Shown: positions 47,740-60,400 of the stretch, piece after piece
Layout: each line of letters opens with the position of its first letter
How positions within the stretch are numbered: position 1 is the stretch's first letter
Source: Tubulanus polymorphus
Lineage: Eukaryota > Nemertea > Palaeonemertea > Tubulaniformes > Tubulanidae
Reading direction: 5' to 3'
DNA length: 64,000 bases
Assembly: GCF_964204645.1 (NCBI RefSeq)
Contig: NC_134033.1
Location: 1,857,631-1,921,630, forward strand
The notes under the pieces: generated by a model
Databases searched by the model: none
Told to the model about the DNA's origin: nothing
Seen by the model: the letters and a program-made list of their open reading frames with translations, nothing else
Position numbers and translations under genes: made by a program

Positions 47740-47815
47740 TTTCTAAATTCTGTAATTGTAAATATAGTATGTTGTACGTTCTTTTCTATGAAATAAATGA
47801 ACTTGAACTTGAACC
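47740..47815 (+). mobile_element. Probable 3' end of a non-LTR retroelement
   Basis: GAAATAAATGAACTTGAACTTGAA: an AATAAA-like element followed by a short direct repeat of TTGAAC, a common form of LINE or SINE 3' tail. The body upstream is not recognisable as coding. Confidence 0.35.
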
Positions 47816-47984
47816 GACACTAGCCGTTACTGGCTCTGAATGAAGCTCTGGCCCCGTCGGTTTCACATAAAAGTTTAAATCTTAAATCTATTTTAAAGAT
47901 CTTAGGGTTCACACTATCTTTGTATTGTGAATTCACTGAATGTTAAGAATTAATCCTCAGAATTGGTTCAATTCGAATTGGAAC

Positions 47985-48135
47985 GGCCTGATTTCATCGA
48001 AGACATAACAGGACACAATATGGCCAGATTTTGTCACGATGCGGTTCAATGGACACGGCCACCACTGGCTAGATAATACCGCAGAACTATAAGCGTTTGG
48101 CTCTATCATAATACCAGACTGACCCACTTTTAACT
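47985..48135 (-). repeat. Dispersed coding-like repeat, copy 2
   Basis: The minus strand reads VGQSGIMIEPNAYSSAVLSS, then Gln-Trp-Trp-Pro-Cys-Pro-Leu-Asn-Arg-Ile-Val, then Ser-Gly-His-Ile-Val-Ser-Cys. It matches 12085-12215 in reverse. The Cys-Pro-Leu and Gly-x-Ile-Val-x-Cys pattern looks like an extracellular module fragment, possibly CUB-like, but this is not firm. Confidence 0.45.
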
Positions 48136-48637
48136 TCAATATCTTGACGATTCACTAATGCATGCAGCTGATAGATATTCTAGAGTCTGAATTAGAATGA
48201 TATGCCGAATTGTTACGAGAAATATCTTACAATAGTTTGCAACGGGGTGCAAGGCCTATGGCTAATTCCCAAATTTCTTATCAAAATCACTTACCAGTTA
48301 TTAGCGCAAAAATACTCATGAGCAGCGTCAGACCCGGACCCGCTTGTTCCGGAATCTGGTTCAATATAGTATATTTGCATTGAATTTGACCATACTCAGC
48401 TGCCACCTTCTTTTTTTTATAGAAAAATCGCCAATGAAATTACGGAAATAAAATGGCGGTCTTTCGAACTGTGCGCGTTGAGTTGATTTCGTTCAAAATC
48501 ATGCAACTTCAGCGGCCTTCCTTTTACCAGACAATAAAAGCAACGCAAGACACAAAATTACTTGAAATTTGATCTCAGCACAATTTATTTATTGATTTAT
48601 TAATTTCATGATGTCACATAATGAATAGTTAATATTT

Positions 48638-48690
48638 TTACGGGGGGGGGGGTGTTGGTGCGGTGGGGGTTGGTGCGGTGGGGGTTAGAA
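48638..48690 (+). repeat. G-rich tract with G-quadruplex potential
   Basis: A run of ten G, then GTTGGTGCGGTGGGGGTTGG repeated twice. It has at least four G runs within 50 bp. Confidence 0.7.
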
Positions 48691-51129
48691 ATGAGAGATG
48701 TTTCGTGATGACGGTACATTATGAGTTTAAACACTGATATATTGAAAATCTGCCGACGCGTGAAGATAGTTCAAACACTGATGTTCAAAAGGACACAAAA
48801 AATAACTTCACCCTTCCTGGCGTCTGGACGTGGTATATTTTTCTCTCCTGTGCAGGGCAGACTTTGACAGGAGCACAAACAAATGAAAAGAGGGCAAATG
48901 TCACCGTAGAGCATTAGCGCGCGGAGCCAAAATGGGTTTTTTTCAGAAAATTTTAGGAATAAAATCGTCTTGGCTGGAAAGTTAAAATGGAAAAATTGCC
49001 TTGAAAAAGTCCTACCATTGTTTTTTAAAAGGGCATGGGAAAATCGCGAACTTTATGCGCTCCAATCTGGATTCGCCCCTGGTATATGCAAGCGCGTTTG
49101 AAGCAATCTTTGATTGCCGCGGCCATTTGCCAATTTAAAACATTGTTGCAGCAAATTTTACTTCAATTTCTTTGAAAACATGGTATTCAAAGAAAACATA
49201 TTGCCACGGCTTTGGCCGCTGCACTTCCAACGCCAATATGTACTTTAAGCATAAGATAAATGTACCTAACCCCCCGGCCCCCAGACACACAAACCAATGC
49301 AAACATCGTTTCTCATACATTGCATTTCTAGCCTTTGTCCTCAAAGCAATGAGGGGGTCAAGCCTAGGTAAGCTCAAGGGGTAAACTCATACGATTGCCT
49401 ATGTATGCAATGAATGCCTCGCGAACATCAATATTGCTGTTTGATTTAAGAATTCGGGGATTTGATGAAAAATCTATTGCACTTTCTGAAACATTATACT
49501 ATTCGCCTGAATCCTTGAAACTTCGACCAGGCGACAGTTGCACAGTCAATGGCCTAGGTTTAAGACCGGTCTAAGTATCTCTACGGACAATCTAACGTAA
49601 GACCAGTGCTGCCAACCTCTGCAAAGCGCTATCTGTAACAAATTAAATTATTTTCGGTAACATTTCGTTAAAATGTGAAAGAAAATGTTCAAATTAATTA
49701 GTTATCAACAGTAAGAACTTCAGCAACATCTTTCATATTCCTTCTGCACGCATTAAACAAATCTAAACAGTATTTCTCGTCATAAAATAGTAACAAAAAC
49801 TGAAAATCTGGAACAGTTGGCGGCTCTGTAAGCCAAGTCTTTAGATTTATGACCACTTCTGGACCCAGGTCATGATTGTGAATGCCATGTCTGGCTTCAG
49901 GACAGAAAGCTAGACTTCAAGTATAGAAGCTGATCCGATGAACTAAATTCTTCTTTTTGCATTAATTTCACCGATTTATCAATCAAACTTTAAACGACGA
50001 TTATCCTTAACGAAATGAGAAAATGGATTTTTTTTTACAAATGAACGAAATGAACATGCTTGAATAAGAAAAATATACAAAATATGTACTGCCATAGGGG
50101 GGTCAGGCATGGGGGTGTTAAGGGGTAGCTATTATACAGTTAGAAATGCGAGGGGCCTGTACACAAAGAACGCACACAAAACGTCACCGATTTTAAACAT
50201 CACAGATGTAAACTATTTCAAACGTTAACATACATACTCGGGGAGAAGAAACCGATTTAGACGCCCTCGCTAGTCACGGATGTGTACAAGCTCCGTGAAC
50301 ATGGTTTTTGAGTAAATATATATTCACAGGCACCAGTTTTTGTAACGGGATTGCGGGACCAGTTACTCAAAAGTTGCTCGACGACAAACGGAGGATAGAT
50401 ACCATAGAACTTTTAATCGCCACTACGTCAATTATTATCCACCGGTTATCTTTCAAGCAAATTTCTAATCGATGCATTTTTTCGAGAACGAAGTCTTTTG
50501 ATTGGCCAATCATCGTGCGAAAATAGTGAACAGACAGACACATCGAGAGAGATAGAGGAGCGTACACAGCAGGATTCAATACAATTATTCATCGATACAA
50601 ACTCGTCTGCTATATACGTATTATACAGTAGACTACGCTCAAATCGGACCTTTCCCGATTGCAAAGATTTGTCCGACTTCAGAGCGATATCCGAGGTAAA
50701 TCTAATATATAAAGGGCGGATTTAGGGGCTGGTCTCAGGGTCTGCACCCCCTGCCTTCCCATTGAGGTGGCTCTTTTTCGTCAAGACAGATATCATAAAT
50801 TTGACACTCATCCTCTCGGATATTGCAACCTTTCGGATGCGTATCTTCAAAAATATCCAAAACTGATGACGAATCCCACTAGAGACCTTTGACATGGCTA
50901 CTTTATCCGACAAATGTCTTTTGTTTTCTTTACTGGACCCAGGCCTTCCAGTTTTTCTAGATCCACTCCTGTATATATTTCATAGCTTCACACAAATATT
51001 CAAACGAACATCAACATTAAACAGTTATCTCTGAGTAAAACTCTTGTGTCTTGCGATAAACAGCTCTTTTCGAGCTAAACGCTTATCTCTGCTGTTGTTA
51101 GATCTGACTTGAGCAAAGTCTACTGTATA

Positions 51130-51185
51130 TAATATACATATTTATATATATATATATCTATATATTCATATATATATATATTTAT
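51130..51185. repeat. AT-rich microsatellite
   Basis: Interrupted TATATA runs with no gene nearby. Confidence 0.85.
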
Positions 51186-52340
51186 ATTTACATTGACACT
51201 TTTCATTCGAGATTGAGCACCATTTTATTATCATAATATCAATATCTATATTCATATCTTATTATCATTATTTTCATCACTACATTCATATAGAAGGTGG
51301 TCGACCTGATTCATTTCCGCCTCAGACCCAGTTCCTCCAATCCTTCAGGATTTTCGTTCCATTAGCGTTCTGAAGTTTGAGTAACTCCAAAAGATTTATG
51401 TTCAAACTGAATTTAACGAGCCATTTGTTATAACGAACAGATTATCTGGTGCCTTGATGTTTGTTTTAACGAGGTTCCGCTGTATTTTACTCCAGAATCA
51501 AACTAACTCCCGATAACTGTGGAACTAGATTCAAAGTATGTTCACCTTGTCAAATGAAACCCCAGTCAACTGTTGAACCGCGTCCAGAAACGAATCAAAT
51601 CCACACAATTGTGGAACTGGAACCTGACCTATGTTTTCTTGACATTCCTACGAACATTCTAAGAGGTATTTTCTGATTTTCTGATACTTAGAGACTAGAT
51701 ATACATAGTTATACATTACTGATGACTGTCTAATTCTACCTTAAAAAATATCCACTTCACTTTTCATCATGTGTTCTAGTGACATAGTACTACATCTACC
51801 GGTAATAACGATTCTAAATTTTGATTTTAATTTTCCCCTCAAAAACGAGTGGAAATCTGTCCATTTTGAATCATTCAGGATTGTAAATTTTGATTATACG
51901 TTTTCCTCAAAGACGAGTTGAAATTTGTCTATTTTGAATCATTGGAAACCCGCAACTCGCACCAGGGTTCAAATAGTGATAAGTCCAAAGCTTTAAACGG
52001 TTAAGTCTGAATTGTCGTCCAACAATCGCTAGCTTTTTCGTGAAAATGAACCCTGAAATATGTTCACATGACTGGTCAATAAGCGAAACCGACAGTTATG
52101 GTTTTCTGATCATGAAGTTTAGTGAAAACTTTCAAACTGTCATAATAAACTGTTATATCATCATTAACTGTCGGTTTTGCTCATTAATCCTGAAATGCGT
52201 TCTTTAAGTCAGAATACAACCATCATTTTTAAGCCGTTTCTAGTCAAATTAAGCTCACACTAAATGTGAAACTGACTATACATATTTATCACAAAAATAC
52301 AGCGCTCTGCTTTTAGAAGCAAATGAGTTTTTATTTCGAG

Positions 52341-52346
52341 TTTATT
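52341..52346 (-). promoter_or_regulatory. Likely polyadenylation signal of SCHIP1
   Basis: AATAAA on the minus strand about 620 bp after the SCHIP1 stop; a second lies 11 bp further on. The frames at 52345-52850 would then lie in its 3' UTR. Confidence 0.4.
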
Positions 52347-52967
52347 GAATTTTAGACGCGATATCAAAACCTCAACTCTCCTTCGAGAATTTGAGAGGTT
52401 TTTCGCGGTCAGTTTTTCATTCTCTTTTTTTTTTCATTTTCTAGAATACGCAACGTTTCATAAACAAATCCGTCTGCTCGTCAGCCCGCTTGCCAGGGGC
52501 TATTTCACGGCGTCCGACGAGACAAAACAATTAACAATCTTTAACAACAATCCCTCTCTCGCCCAATCAGACGCGCGAATTTCGCGAAACTCTCCCATCG
52601 TTCTCGGAAAACCGTTTTTCGTAGGATTCGATATTATTACGACTGAATCTAACGCCGCAGCAGGACCCGTCATCGTCAAACGCCCGTTCTCATCGCCGCG
52701 GCAACAACAGCAGCATTTAATTTCATCACTGAAAAAAAAATTCACCCGAAACATTTTCGCAGCAGACGGATGAACAACTTCCAGCAGACGTAAAATCGTT
52801 AACAAACCGATATCTTTAAAACTCGAGACTTTCTCCTCTCTTCGCGTCATCGGCGATCACAAATTTTGTTCATCGGGAAAATTCACGCAGCAGACGATCA
52901 CGGTTACGCGCTCGCATGAAAACAACTAACAGACGTCTCTTAATAAATACGCGTCGAGCGTCGCGGG

Positions 52968-55900
52968 TCATTTTTTCTTGCCGCATTTACGGTTCGATTT
53001 TTCGCGAAACGACGACGACGACGTAGCATTGTTACCTCTGCTGCTGCTGCTGCCATGGTTACCGGCGTCAGTCGACGATTTTTCGCGAGAGTTTTTCGAA
53101 TTTAAACGCGCCGCATATTCTTGAGCTCTCCTGTACAAAAATAAGATGGAAAATGGAACAAGACTTATATAGTATTGGTATTGCCAAAGTTTCAGGCTTT
53201 TTCACTTTGGTGCTTCTTCCACCTGCGTGGCGCCACTTAGGGCCCGGGTACAAATCACCTGAGTTTTCCCCGAATGTTCCATGTGATTACACTAATTTCC
53301 GTGAAGGCGAATCAGAGAAATTTCTAGGTTTTAAACGTTACAATTTATTCATTTTTCGTTAAATCACGGACTGATCAAGAATCGCGTAGTCAAAATAACA
53401 TTATCCTGATTCCCTGAGTTTCCAGGTTTTTGGTAAAATTTGTCAAATTCCCTGAGTTCATTGGAAGAATTGAAACTTTCAAACGTGACAATCGAAAAAG
53501 ATAAATTCCTCTTCCAGAATAAGCACGATCGAAGAAGGGACTTAATACTCACAATGAAGAGGGTCTCCCAAAAACCTTTGAAAGCTTTGAGAGATTTGCA
53601 GGCTTGCAACGTTATTTGTCATTAAGAACACTTTCAATTTCAAGAGTAGATTCATCACCTCGGGCCTAGTTCCATGAAGCTTATTCCAATCAGGTTAAAC
53701 CGAGGGAGAGAGGGTGTTGTTGGTACATATGTGATTAAAACAGGGGGAGGGGAGGAGAGGGTGTTGGTGGTACGTACCTGGTTAAATCTTCTATATCGAC
53801 TAACATCGAATCCTGTTCCATGTGATTATCATCTCTACTCACTAATAACTGAACTAATTCTTCATTTAACCCTACAATATCAAACGTCAGAATATATCCT
53901 CCGTTAATCACCCTATGACATCATCAAATTGTCATCTTACTGATTTGATCGATAGCCCTCCTGGAAAAATTGGCTTTCTGCTTAATCCACCTACGACATC
54001 ATATAAAACTTTCAAGAAAAGATGGCTACCTCCACAAATCCCCATGAATCCACTTATGACATCATCAAATTGTCATCCAAGAATCCCCCTATGACATCAT
54101 CAAATCGCTTTTCATCGCCATTTTTACCGAAGTCTAAAGTTCAAATCACTAATGGACAATTCTTTGATATCATGGGCAGACATATTTTCTGGATGGGTCT
54201 ACATATAGTGATGCTAAGGAAACCCACGATACCAATTTAAACAACTGTAATCGTATTTTTCTTACATTTCAAATGGAATCCTTCCAACCATCTTCAGAGC
54301 TTATTCTGAATCGAGTTGTTTAAATCATGGGTTTAAGACCAAGCATAACCTGAAAGTCATTTCAGGGCAATTTCCACTAACCTTCTATTTGACTATGAAG
54401 GTCGTTGACTAACACTTGTAACTGTGCTATATTCATCTCGTACAACATATAACCATTGATCTGTTTTTGACCGGTGATCTTCGGCAATCCAATCTGCAAT
54501 CGAAACATTAAAACAAACGTGTCAAAACAAGTGCTGCCGATTACGCGTACAGCGGCGTAAACTAGAACTAATAAAGACTGACCATTATATCGGCGATCGG
54601 AGATTTCTTCTTTTTCTGTCGTTCGATCTCGAGTTGCATGTGAGCCATTGGACGAACCTGGAAAAATATTCAGAAAATGAAGAACAACATAGTCACAAGA
54701 GGAGACAGGGGCTGCAGTTGCTCAAAAGTATTTTTAGAGTTAACCAGTGGTGACCTAGTGACAGTTAAAGGTTCATTGTTACGATGGTGTTATCTATTCG
54801 CCGGTTATCTTTCACCAACTTTTCAGCAACTGGTCCCAGCAACTGGGCGTCAGTTTCATTGTTTAGAACCATTTTTATTGACTTCAGGGATCTGAATTTT
54901 CACAGGGTGGCGCCACTTTCCACCCATTTACAAATTCCCTCAATATTCCCTGATTTTTTCATGTGATTACACAAAATTCGACCAGAGAGTGAATCAGAGA
55001 AATTTTAAGGTTTAAAATGTTACAATCAATACATTTTTCATTGAATCATGTATCGATGAATAAACATCTAGTCGATGGCATTGTCCAAAATTTTAAGACG
55101 AAATGACAGATACCTAAAAATATTTAATTCATAAGCTTGTTCTCTGTATCCCAAAAGTTATTTATTTTTCCCGATAAGTTTCCTTTTTTGGGTCCCCTTT
55201 TAATCATATATGATACACCCTGACTCAGACTCTAGATCTGCTCCTGATATCCATGCTATCTAGTGGGCTACCTGGGCCAACTTCGGTTTTCGTAGCTAGT
55301 CGACTAGTGGTCGGAACTAATAACCGAACACAATCCAGTTCGGTCGTAACGTATTTCACAGTGCCGGCCATCTTGAACCTAGGTCTGAACTGTAGCGACC
55401 GTGCTCAATTGCGTGGGTGACCATTTCCGGACTATAGTTCCGACTAACGGACATTCGGTTTCATTTAGTTCGACTATAGTCGACTAACTCCGATGACCGG
55501 AGGTGGCCCTGCCAGCAAGGAATCCACTTTACGAACCTGAGCTAGAGCCATTCTGGCTTCGGCTTGTAGTCGAGCTTGTTTAGTGAAGAAATCCTCGTTG
55601 CTGCCATCTATTGGCTTCGACTGCGTGTACAGATCGATATCGCTGCTGTGTCGCGCTGGGGACGGTGTTTTTAATTTCACGGGAGGTTGAATCTGTTTAG
55701 GCTGCAAAAACGATAAAAAATTCGGAAAAAAATGAATAACAATAATAATAATCATTATCATAATAACAATAGTTGAAATTCAAATGTTATTATCATAAAA
55801 GACTTAAAAATACGATTTAATATCAGATCTCTAGTTCCTTCCTAAAATTCTAGATCTCTCCACGAGCGGAGTCCGTCTGCTCCCCCCCCCCCCCACAATA

Positions 55901-57464
55901 CATGTGTATATTCACTCCACTAATAATTGTTGTTTTTTGTACCTAAACTAACCATTCAAAATTTTCCAAATACAACAATAATTACATCAAATTGAACACT
56001 TATTCTACAACATCTAACATCATATATAGAATAATAATAATCTGAAAAGAACAATAATAATAGAAATAAAAATAATAATATCCTCACTCGCCCCGGTACG
56101 CTTTCAATCCGATACATACCAACAATCCGAGGTCGTCGTCATCGACGATGCTCCGTCTGCTCAAACTACGATCGTTGCACATGACGATATCGTCCTCTGC
56201 GTCCGATTCGCCGGATTCCTCCGATTCGCGACGAACCCGCGGTAAATCCAGCGGCGCCACCTCGGTCTCATCGCCGCGAATCAAATTCGTCGATTCCGAA
56301 TCTACGAGCGATTCGTTCGCGTCGTCATCGTCGTGGAGATAAGTTTGATCGTTCGTAGTCTGCTCTTTCGACGCGACCTCTTCGTTTTCATTATCATCGT
56401 CATCGTCGACGAGGTAAGTTCGCTCGAGATCGGCCTCCAGATCGGACGCCTCGGAAATACCGCGTAACCCTCCGCCCGTTACTTCTCGTACGCCGCCGCC
56501 GTAATAGGGGGCGCCGCCATCCGCGTCCTCCTCATCGTCGCTCAGAGGCATGTCGTTTATGTAGCATATTTGCATCGGTTTCGTAAACTGCGCGCGACGA
56601 ACGGAAAAAGCGAAAAACACAAATTGACAACATCGAAAAACAACAAATAGAGCATGAAAAAATACATCGATAGCGAGGTGAAACGAGGTACAGGCACTCG
56701 TCACCAGATGGCGTGAATGAAAGTAGGTTTTAGAGTAAAGTCAAACTAACACAAGTTTCAATTGAACGTATTCCAGTTCGGGAATATTGATTCCCCGAAT
56801 ACAAACTCTCTTCCATACTGTAACTGTACCGGTACCACATTTTATAAAACAGATTACACCACACTTAGTCATAAAATTCTTGGCTCTGCGTTAAAACCAA
56901 TTCACTGTGAAATCAAATTTTAACTCACAACTGCAGAACTAGTCCTGGTGTCATTTAAGCATCTGCAACCCAAACAACTTACCTTTATCGATGATCTGGA
57001 CCCAGTTCCACAATTAAGTGAAAGAATTCATTTTGACAATATGAAATCCTACGATCAGAATGAAACATCGAGGCTGAAATGTTACCTCGAGCTAATACCC
57101 ATTCATTCAACGTTTCGACTATATCCTAATAGTCATCTTCAGGAATATTCTTGGAAGATGACTATTAGGATATAGTCGAAATGTCTAATAAACTACTAGC
57201 TCAAGGAAACATTTTCGGACTTGATGTTTTTTCATTTTCATCATGGGATTTTGTATATATAATTGTTGTTACAACTCCAAGCATTTCACGACCATGGAAC
57301 TGGGTCCTTACTACGCGAATATTTAGTAACGTAACCGACACGTAGGTGGCGTTGCTTACCTCCCATCTGCGAGTGTAATTGATCGACAGCTGGCGACGTC
57401 CTTTAACGGGGTAAACGTACAGCGATTCGTCGCGGTATCTCATCTTACCGACCACCTCGTTCAT
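52968..57464 (-). CDS. SCHIP1: Schwannomin-interacting protein 1 orthologue, seven exons, 393 aa
   Basis: Minus-strand exons 57464-57360, 56587-56120, 55701-55537, 54657-54583, 54493-54382, 53871-53778 and 53130-52968 join in frame with GT-AG borders; I assembled them by eye. The identifying part is the conserved C-terminal region: [68 protein letters not shown] and [20 protein letters not shown], a mostly coiled-coil domain. In other animals SCHIP1 binds the NF2 product merlin (schwannomin) and acts at the cell cortex and axon initial segment. The N-terminal half here is acidic (residues 36-191), with a twofold TYL-x-DDDD repeat, and the C-terminus is Ser/Asn-rich and basic. An in-frame TAA 15 bp before the ATG supports this start. 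The start lies in the last unit of a 132-bp tandem array. Human forms have longer N-termini, so an upstream alternative exon is possible. Confidence 0.92.
53185..53400 (+). repeat. Intronic dispersed repeat, copy 1
   Basis: Diverged direct repeat of 54895-55060: both have GGCGCCACTT, TACAAATCACCTGAG-like and CCATGTGATTACAC-like stretches and end in TACAAT...CATTTTTC. It lies in SCHIP1 intron 6 (between exons 6 and 7). Confidence 0.65.
54775..55060 (+). repeat. Intronic dispersed repeat, copy 2
   Basis: The matching copy in intron 3 of SCHIP1, between exons 3 and 4. Its beginning (ATCTATTCGCCGGTTATCTTTCA) is also close to 50430-50460. Confidence 0.6.
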
Positions 57465-58080
57465 ATTCCGAAAACCTTAAGCATTAATGATCGATATAAA
57501 TATAGCCTTCAGGCAGTCATATCGGGTTTAAATACGGCCCACAGGCAGCCACTTAGAAATTGATACCGATTCAAATATGGCCACCACCTCGTTCATATTC
57601 CGAAAACCTTAAGCATTAATGATCGATATAAATATAGCCTTCAGGCAGTCATATCGGGTTTAAATACGGCCCACAGGCAGCCACTTAGAAATTGATACCG
57701 ATTCGAATATGGCCATCATCTCGTTCATATTCCCAAAAACTTAGGCATTAATGATCGATATAAATATAGCCCTCAGGCAGTCATATCGGGTTTAAATACG
57801 GCCCACAGGCAGCCACTTAGAAATTGATACCGATTCGAATATGGCCATCATCTCGTTCATATTCCCAAAAACTTAGGCATTAATGATCGATATAAATATA
57901 GCCCTCAGGCAGTCATATCATGTTCAAATACGGCCCACAGGCAGCCACTTAGAAATTAATACCGATTCAAATATGGCCATCACCTTGTTCATATTACTAA
58001 AAACCTACGCATTAATGATTTATATAAATATAGCCCTCAGGCAGCCACTTAAGATAATATCGATTCGAATATGCACACAA
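57451..58080. repeat. 132-bp tandem array carrying copies of the SCHIP1 start region
   Basis: The block ACCACCTCGTTCATATTCCG (complement of the SCHIP1 start) recurs at exact 132-bp steps, so that minus-strand ATGs lie at 57464 (the gene), 57596, 57728, 57860 and 57992. Each of the four upstream ATGs opens a 22-codon frame starting MNEVVAIFESVS or a close variant, ending in WLPVGRI and a stop. More diverged fragments with CCAGGCAGC and AATAYGGCC continue to about 58520. Confidence 0.9.
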
Positions 58081-60240
58081 AGCCATATCTTCGCATAGAA
58101 AAACCTATTGAAATATGGCCCCTAAACCTCGTAGTTTTACAAGTCTTAAAATCCTAGCAATGAGTCATTTTCAAACAAGCAATGATTGATACGCCTAAGA
58201 CTCATACGCCTACCTTAACAGAATGACCGAAATATGGCCACCAGGCAGCTCAGATCAATAGTCAAAGGGAAATTTTCAAACCTTCTGTTATTTAGCGAGT
58301 CGGACTATTAAAAGCCAACAAAAATCTGTAACTAAGCCAGGTACCAGGAAGCTAGTACGCCAGACATACCTAAATATATTATTCATCCTAATCAGATTTA
58401 AAAACGGCTGCCAGGCAGCTTATAACTTTTATCGTACGCCGCGATTAATACGAGAACCGTTGAAATTAAAACCTATTGAAAGATGAATCTAATACGGCCC
58501 CCAGGCGGCTAATAACGCGTATGAAGAGAATAACGCTCGGCTGAATACGACGATAACTCGAGAATCGAGATGGAAATACCGAACTAAGCCGACCCTCTCG
58601 CGTCCGTTTGAAAGTAATTAAAGATTATACATAATTCATACGGAATGAAAAGGATGCCGTACGGATGAATATTCAAAACGCGTAATTATATCAGCTCTAT
58701 ATATATCGATCGCAACGAATACTTACGAAAATCTAATTACACCCTCGAGATAATAGCCGGTAATAGCTCGAAATATCGTCGAGAAGAAATACGGCGGACA
58801 AAAGATTTCAAATGCGCTCTCGAGAATTGCGTTCGTTTTACCGCCGGAGAAAAACTAGTTCATCGTCGTTCGTAGCAGACGTGAATGAATAGAAAGTTCG
58901 TGGAATCGCTGTTATATCGGAGCAGGACGGGGATTTACCAGCGTCGAATGAATCGGTTCTAAGTACAAAGTTCATATCAGTCGATGATGCGCTGTTTGCA
59001 TTGCGGCTTTTATTCCAGGATGGAGAATTATCCTATTTTCTATCGGTACAGAATATATAAATAACAAGGAATTATCACGAAAACAAACAAAAACTTTTTT
59101 TCTATAAAAATGGCTCAAAAACCCACACAATCCGAATAGGAAGTATTTGCGTTGCACACCGAAATCAGGGCTTATATGGGACGAAAATTATCTGATTCGC
59201 CAGTTCTAAATTACCTTTTTCATATTTCGCGATTAACTTCTGCAGATCTTCCAACATCATCAGGCTTTAAGCCGAATTTTTCAAGGATTACGAAGTCTGA
59301 ATTTCTGTTCTCGAGAACTGCGTCGATCTCGCCAGAACTATTCAAACTAAATATTTAGATGTCTTATAAATGACAGCTACGATGCCAGCACCTCATGTTG
59401 TTTTCTAAAGATTATCAATTACTTACTAATTAGATGAGTTAATTAATTGGTTTGCGTTAATTAACGCCCAGTAATTGATTTGTAGGCATGATTATCACTT
59501 TTATATAAAGACCTCCTACAAACCTATCGCCAAACATTATGTAAAATTATAGACCATTTCGACGAATCTATCCAGAAGTTAGAATCAAGTAATCAACAAG
59601 ATACGATAAAAAAAACAGACTGATCACAATCTGGAGGCAGATTGAAATAAAATTTCTAAAACTTGAGGAATATCACCTTTATATAATTAGTCAACTCTAT
59701 TTTCTCAATTTTTTTCTTAACAAATTTTATCGATAAATTTTGAACGGACGTCTAAAATCGGACTGCTGGAATTTCTGACGGAAAAAAAAAACGTCATTCA
59801 AAATCTACAAGGAGTCTCTGATAGTTTCATTGATTTCAGTACAAAACGTGAAACTAGCCTCACAGCTCGCCGGGTTAATATCGGTAAAATTCTACGCGTT
59901 TTCATAAACGGTACTTCATAACAACCGTACGATTTCGATTCAATCAAAAACCCTTATTTCCGGGACGAGATTCTTTTTTAGCGCGGAATGAATGAACAAC
60001 GCCGACGTTTTCATATCGAAATCGTCATTTTCATATCGACATTTCTGGCAACGAGCCAATACGTAACACACATCGGCGGCGCGGGGAACCTGAAGTATGT
60101 AATAATATCTATCAATTGCGATTCAAGCGTTCGTCCGATATCGGTGTCAAAATGTAATCAGTTTTGATTACCGCGCGATTAAAAAGAATCCATTAGTAAC
60201 GAGTGTATCCGAGGTGAATCATTAATACCAGTACAAATAT
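58080..60240. other. Intergenic stretch upstream of SCHIP1, no gene seen
   Basis: Only decayed pieces of the 132-bp array (to about 58520) and AT-rich sequence. It may hold SCHIP1 promoter elements or 5' non-coding exons, which I could not identify. Confidence 0.45.
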
Positions 60241-60249
60241 TCATATCCG

Positions 60250-60400
60250 CACGCCCCACAATACGATCACCTGCCCCATAATACGGTTACCTGCCCCACA
60301 ATACGGTTACCTGCCCCGCAATACGACCACCTGCCCCGCAATACGTCCACCTGCCCCGCAATACGATCACCTGCCCCGCAATACGACCACCTGCCCCGCT
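60250..60400. repeat. 21-bp minisatellite, seven units
   Basis: Units of CACCTGCCCCGCAATACGAC type with small changes. Confidence 0.9.

Larger units (their letters stand above)
42250..52300. other. About 10 kb with no recognised gene
   Basis: Read on both strands without finding a supported exon. It holds a short CAG run (43625-43682), GTGACTGGTCA repeats (44725-44890), CCCCTATGACATCAT motifs (45495-45900), a palindrome (46641-46669), a GATAT microsatellite, a diverged arm of the 31.7-kb inverted repeat (46890-47225), a small foldback (47333-47388), a coding-like repeat (47985-48135), a G-rich tract (48638-48690) and an AT microsatellite (51130-51185). Frames here are short and without motifs. 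Confidence 0.45.

Noticed and set aside
52345-52850. Overlapping frames of 142 (+) and 116 (-) residues
   Set aside because: They fall in the probable 3' UTR of SCHIP1 and have no recognisable features.
60250-60400. CRISPR array
   Set aside because: Seven short 21-bp repeats follow one another without spacers; the window is eukaryotic.
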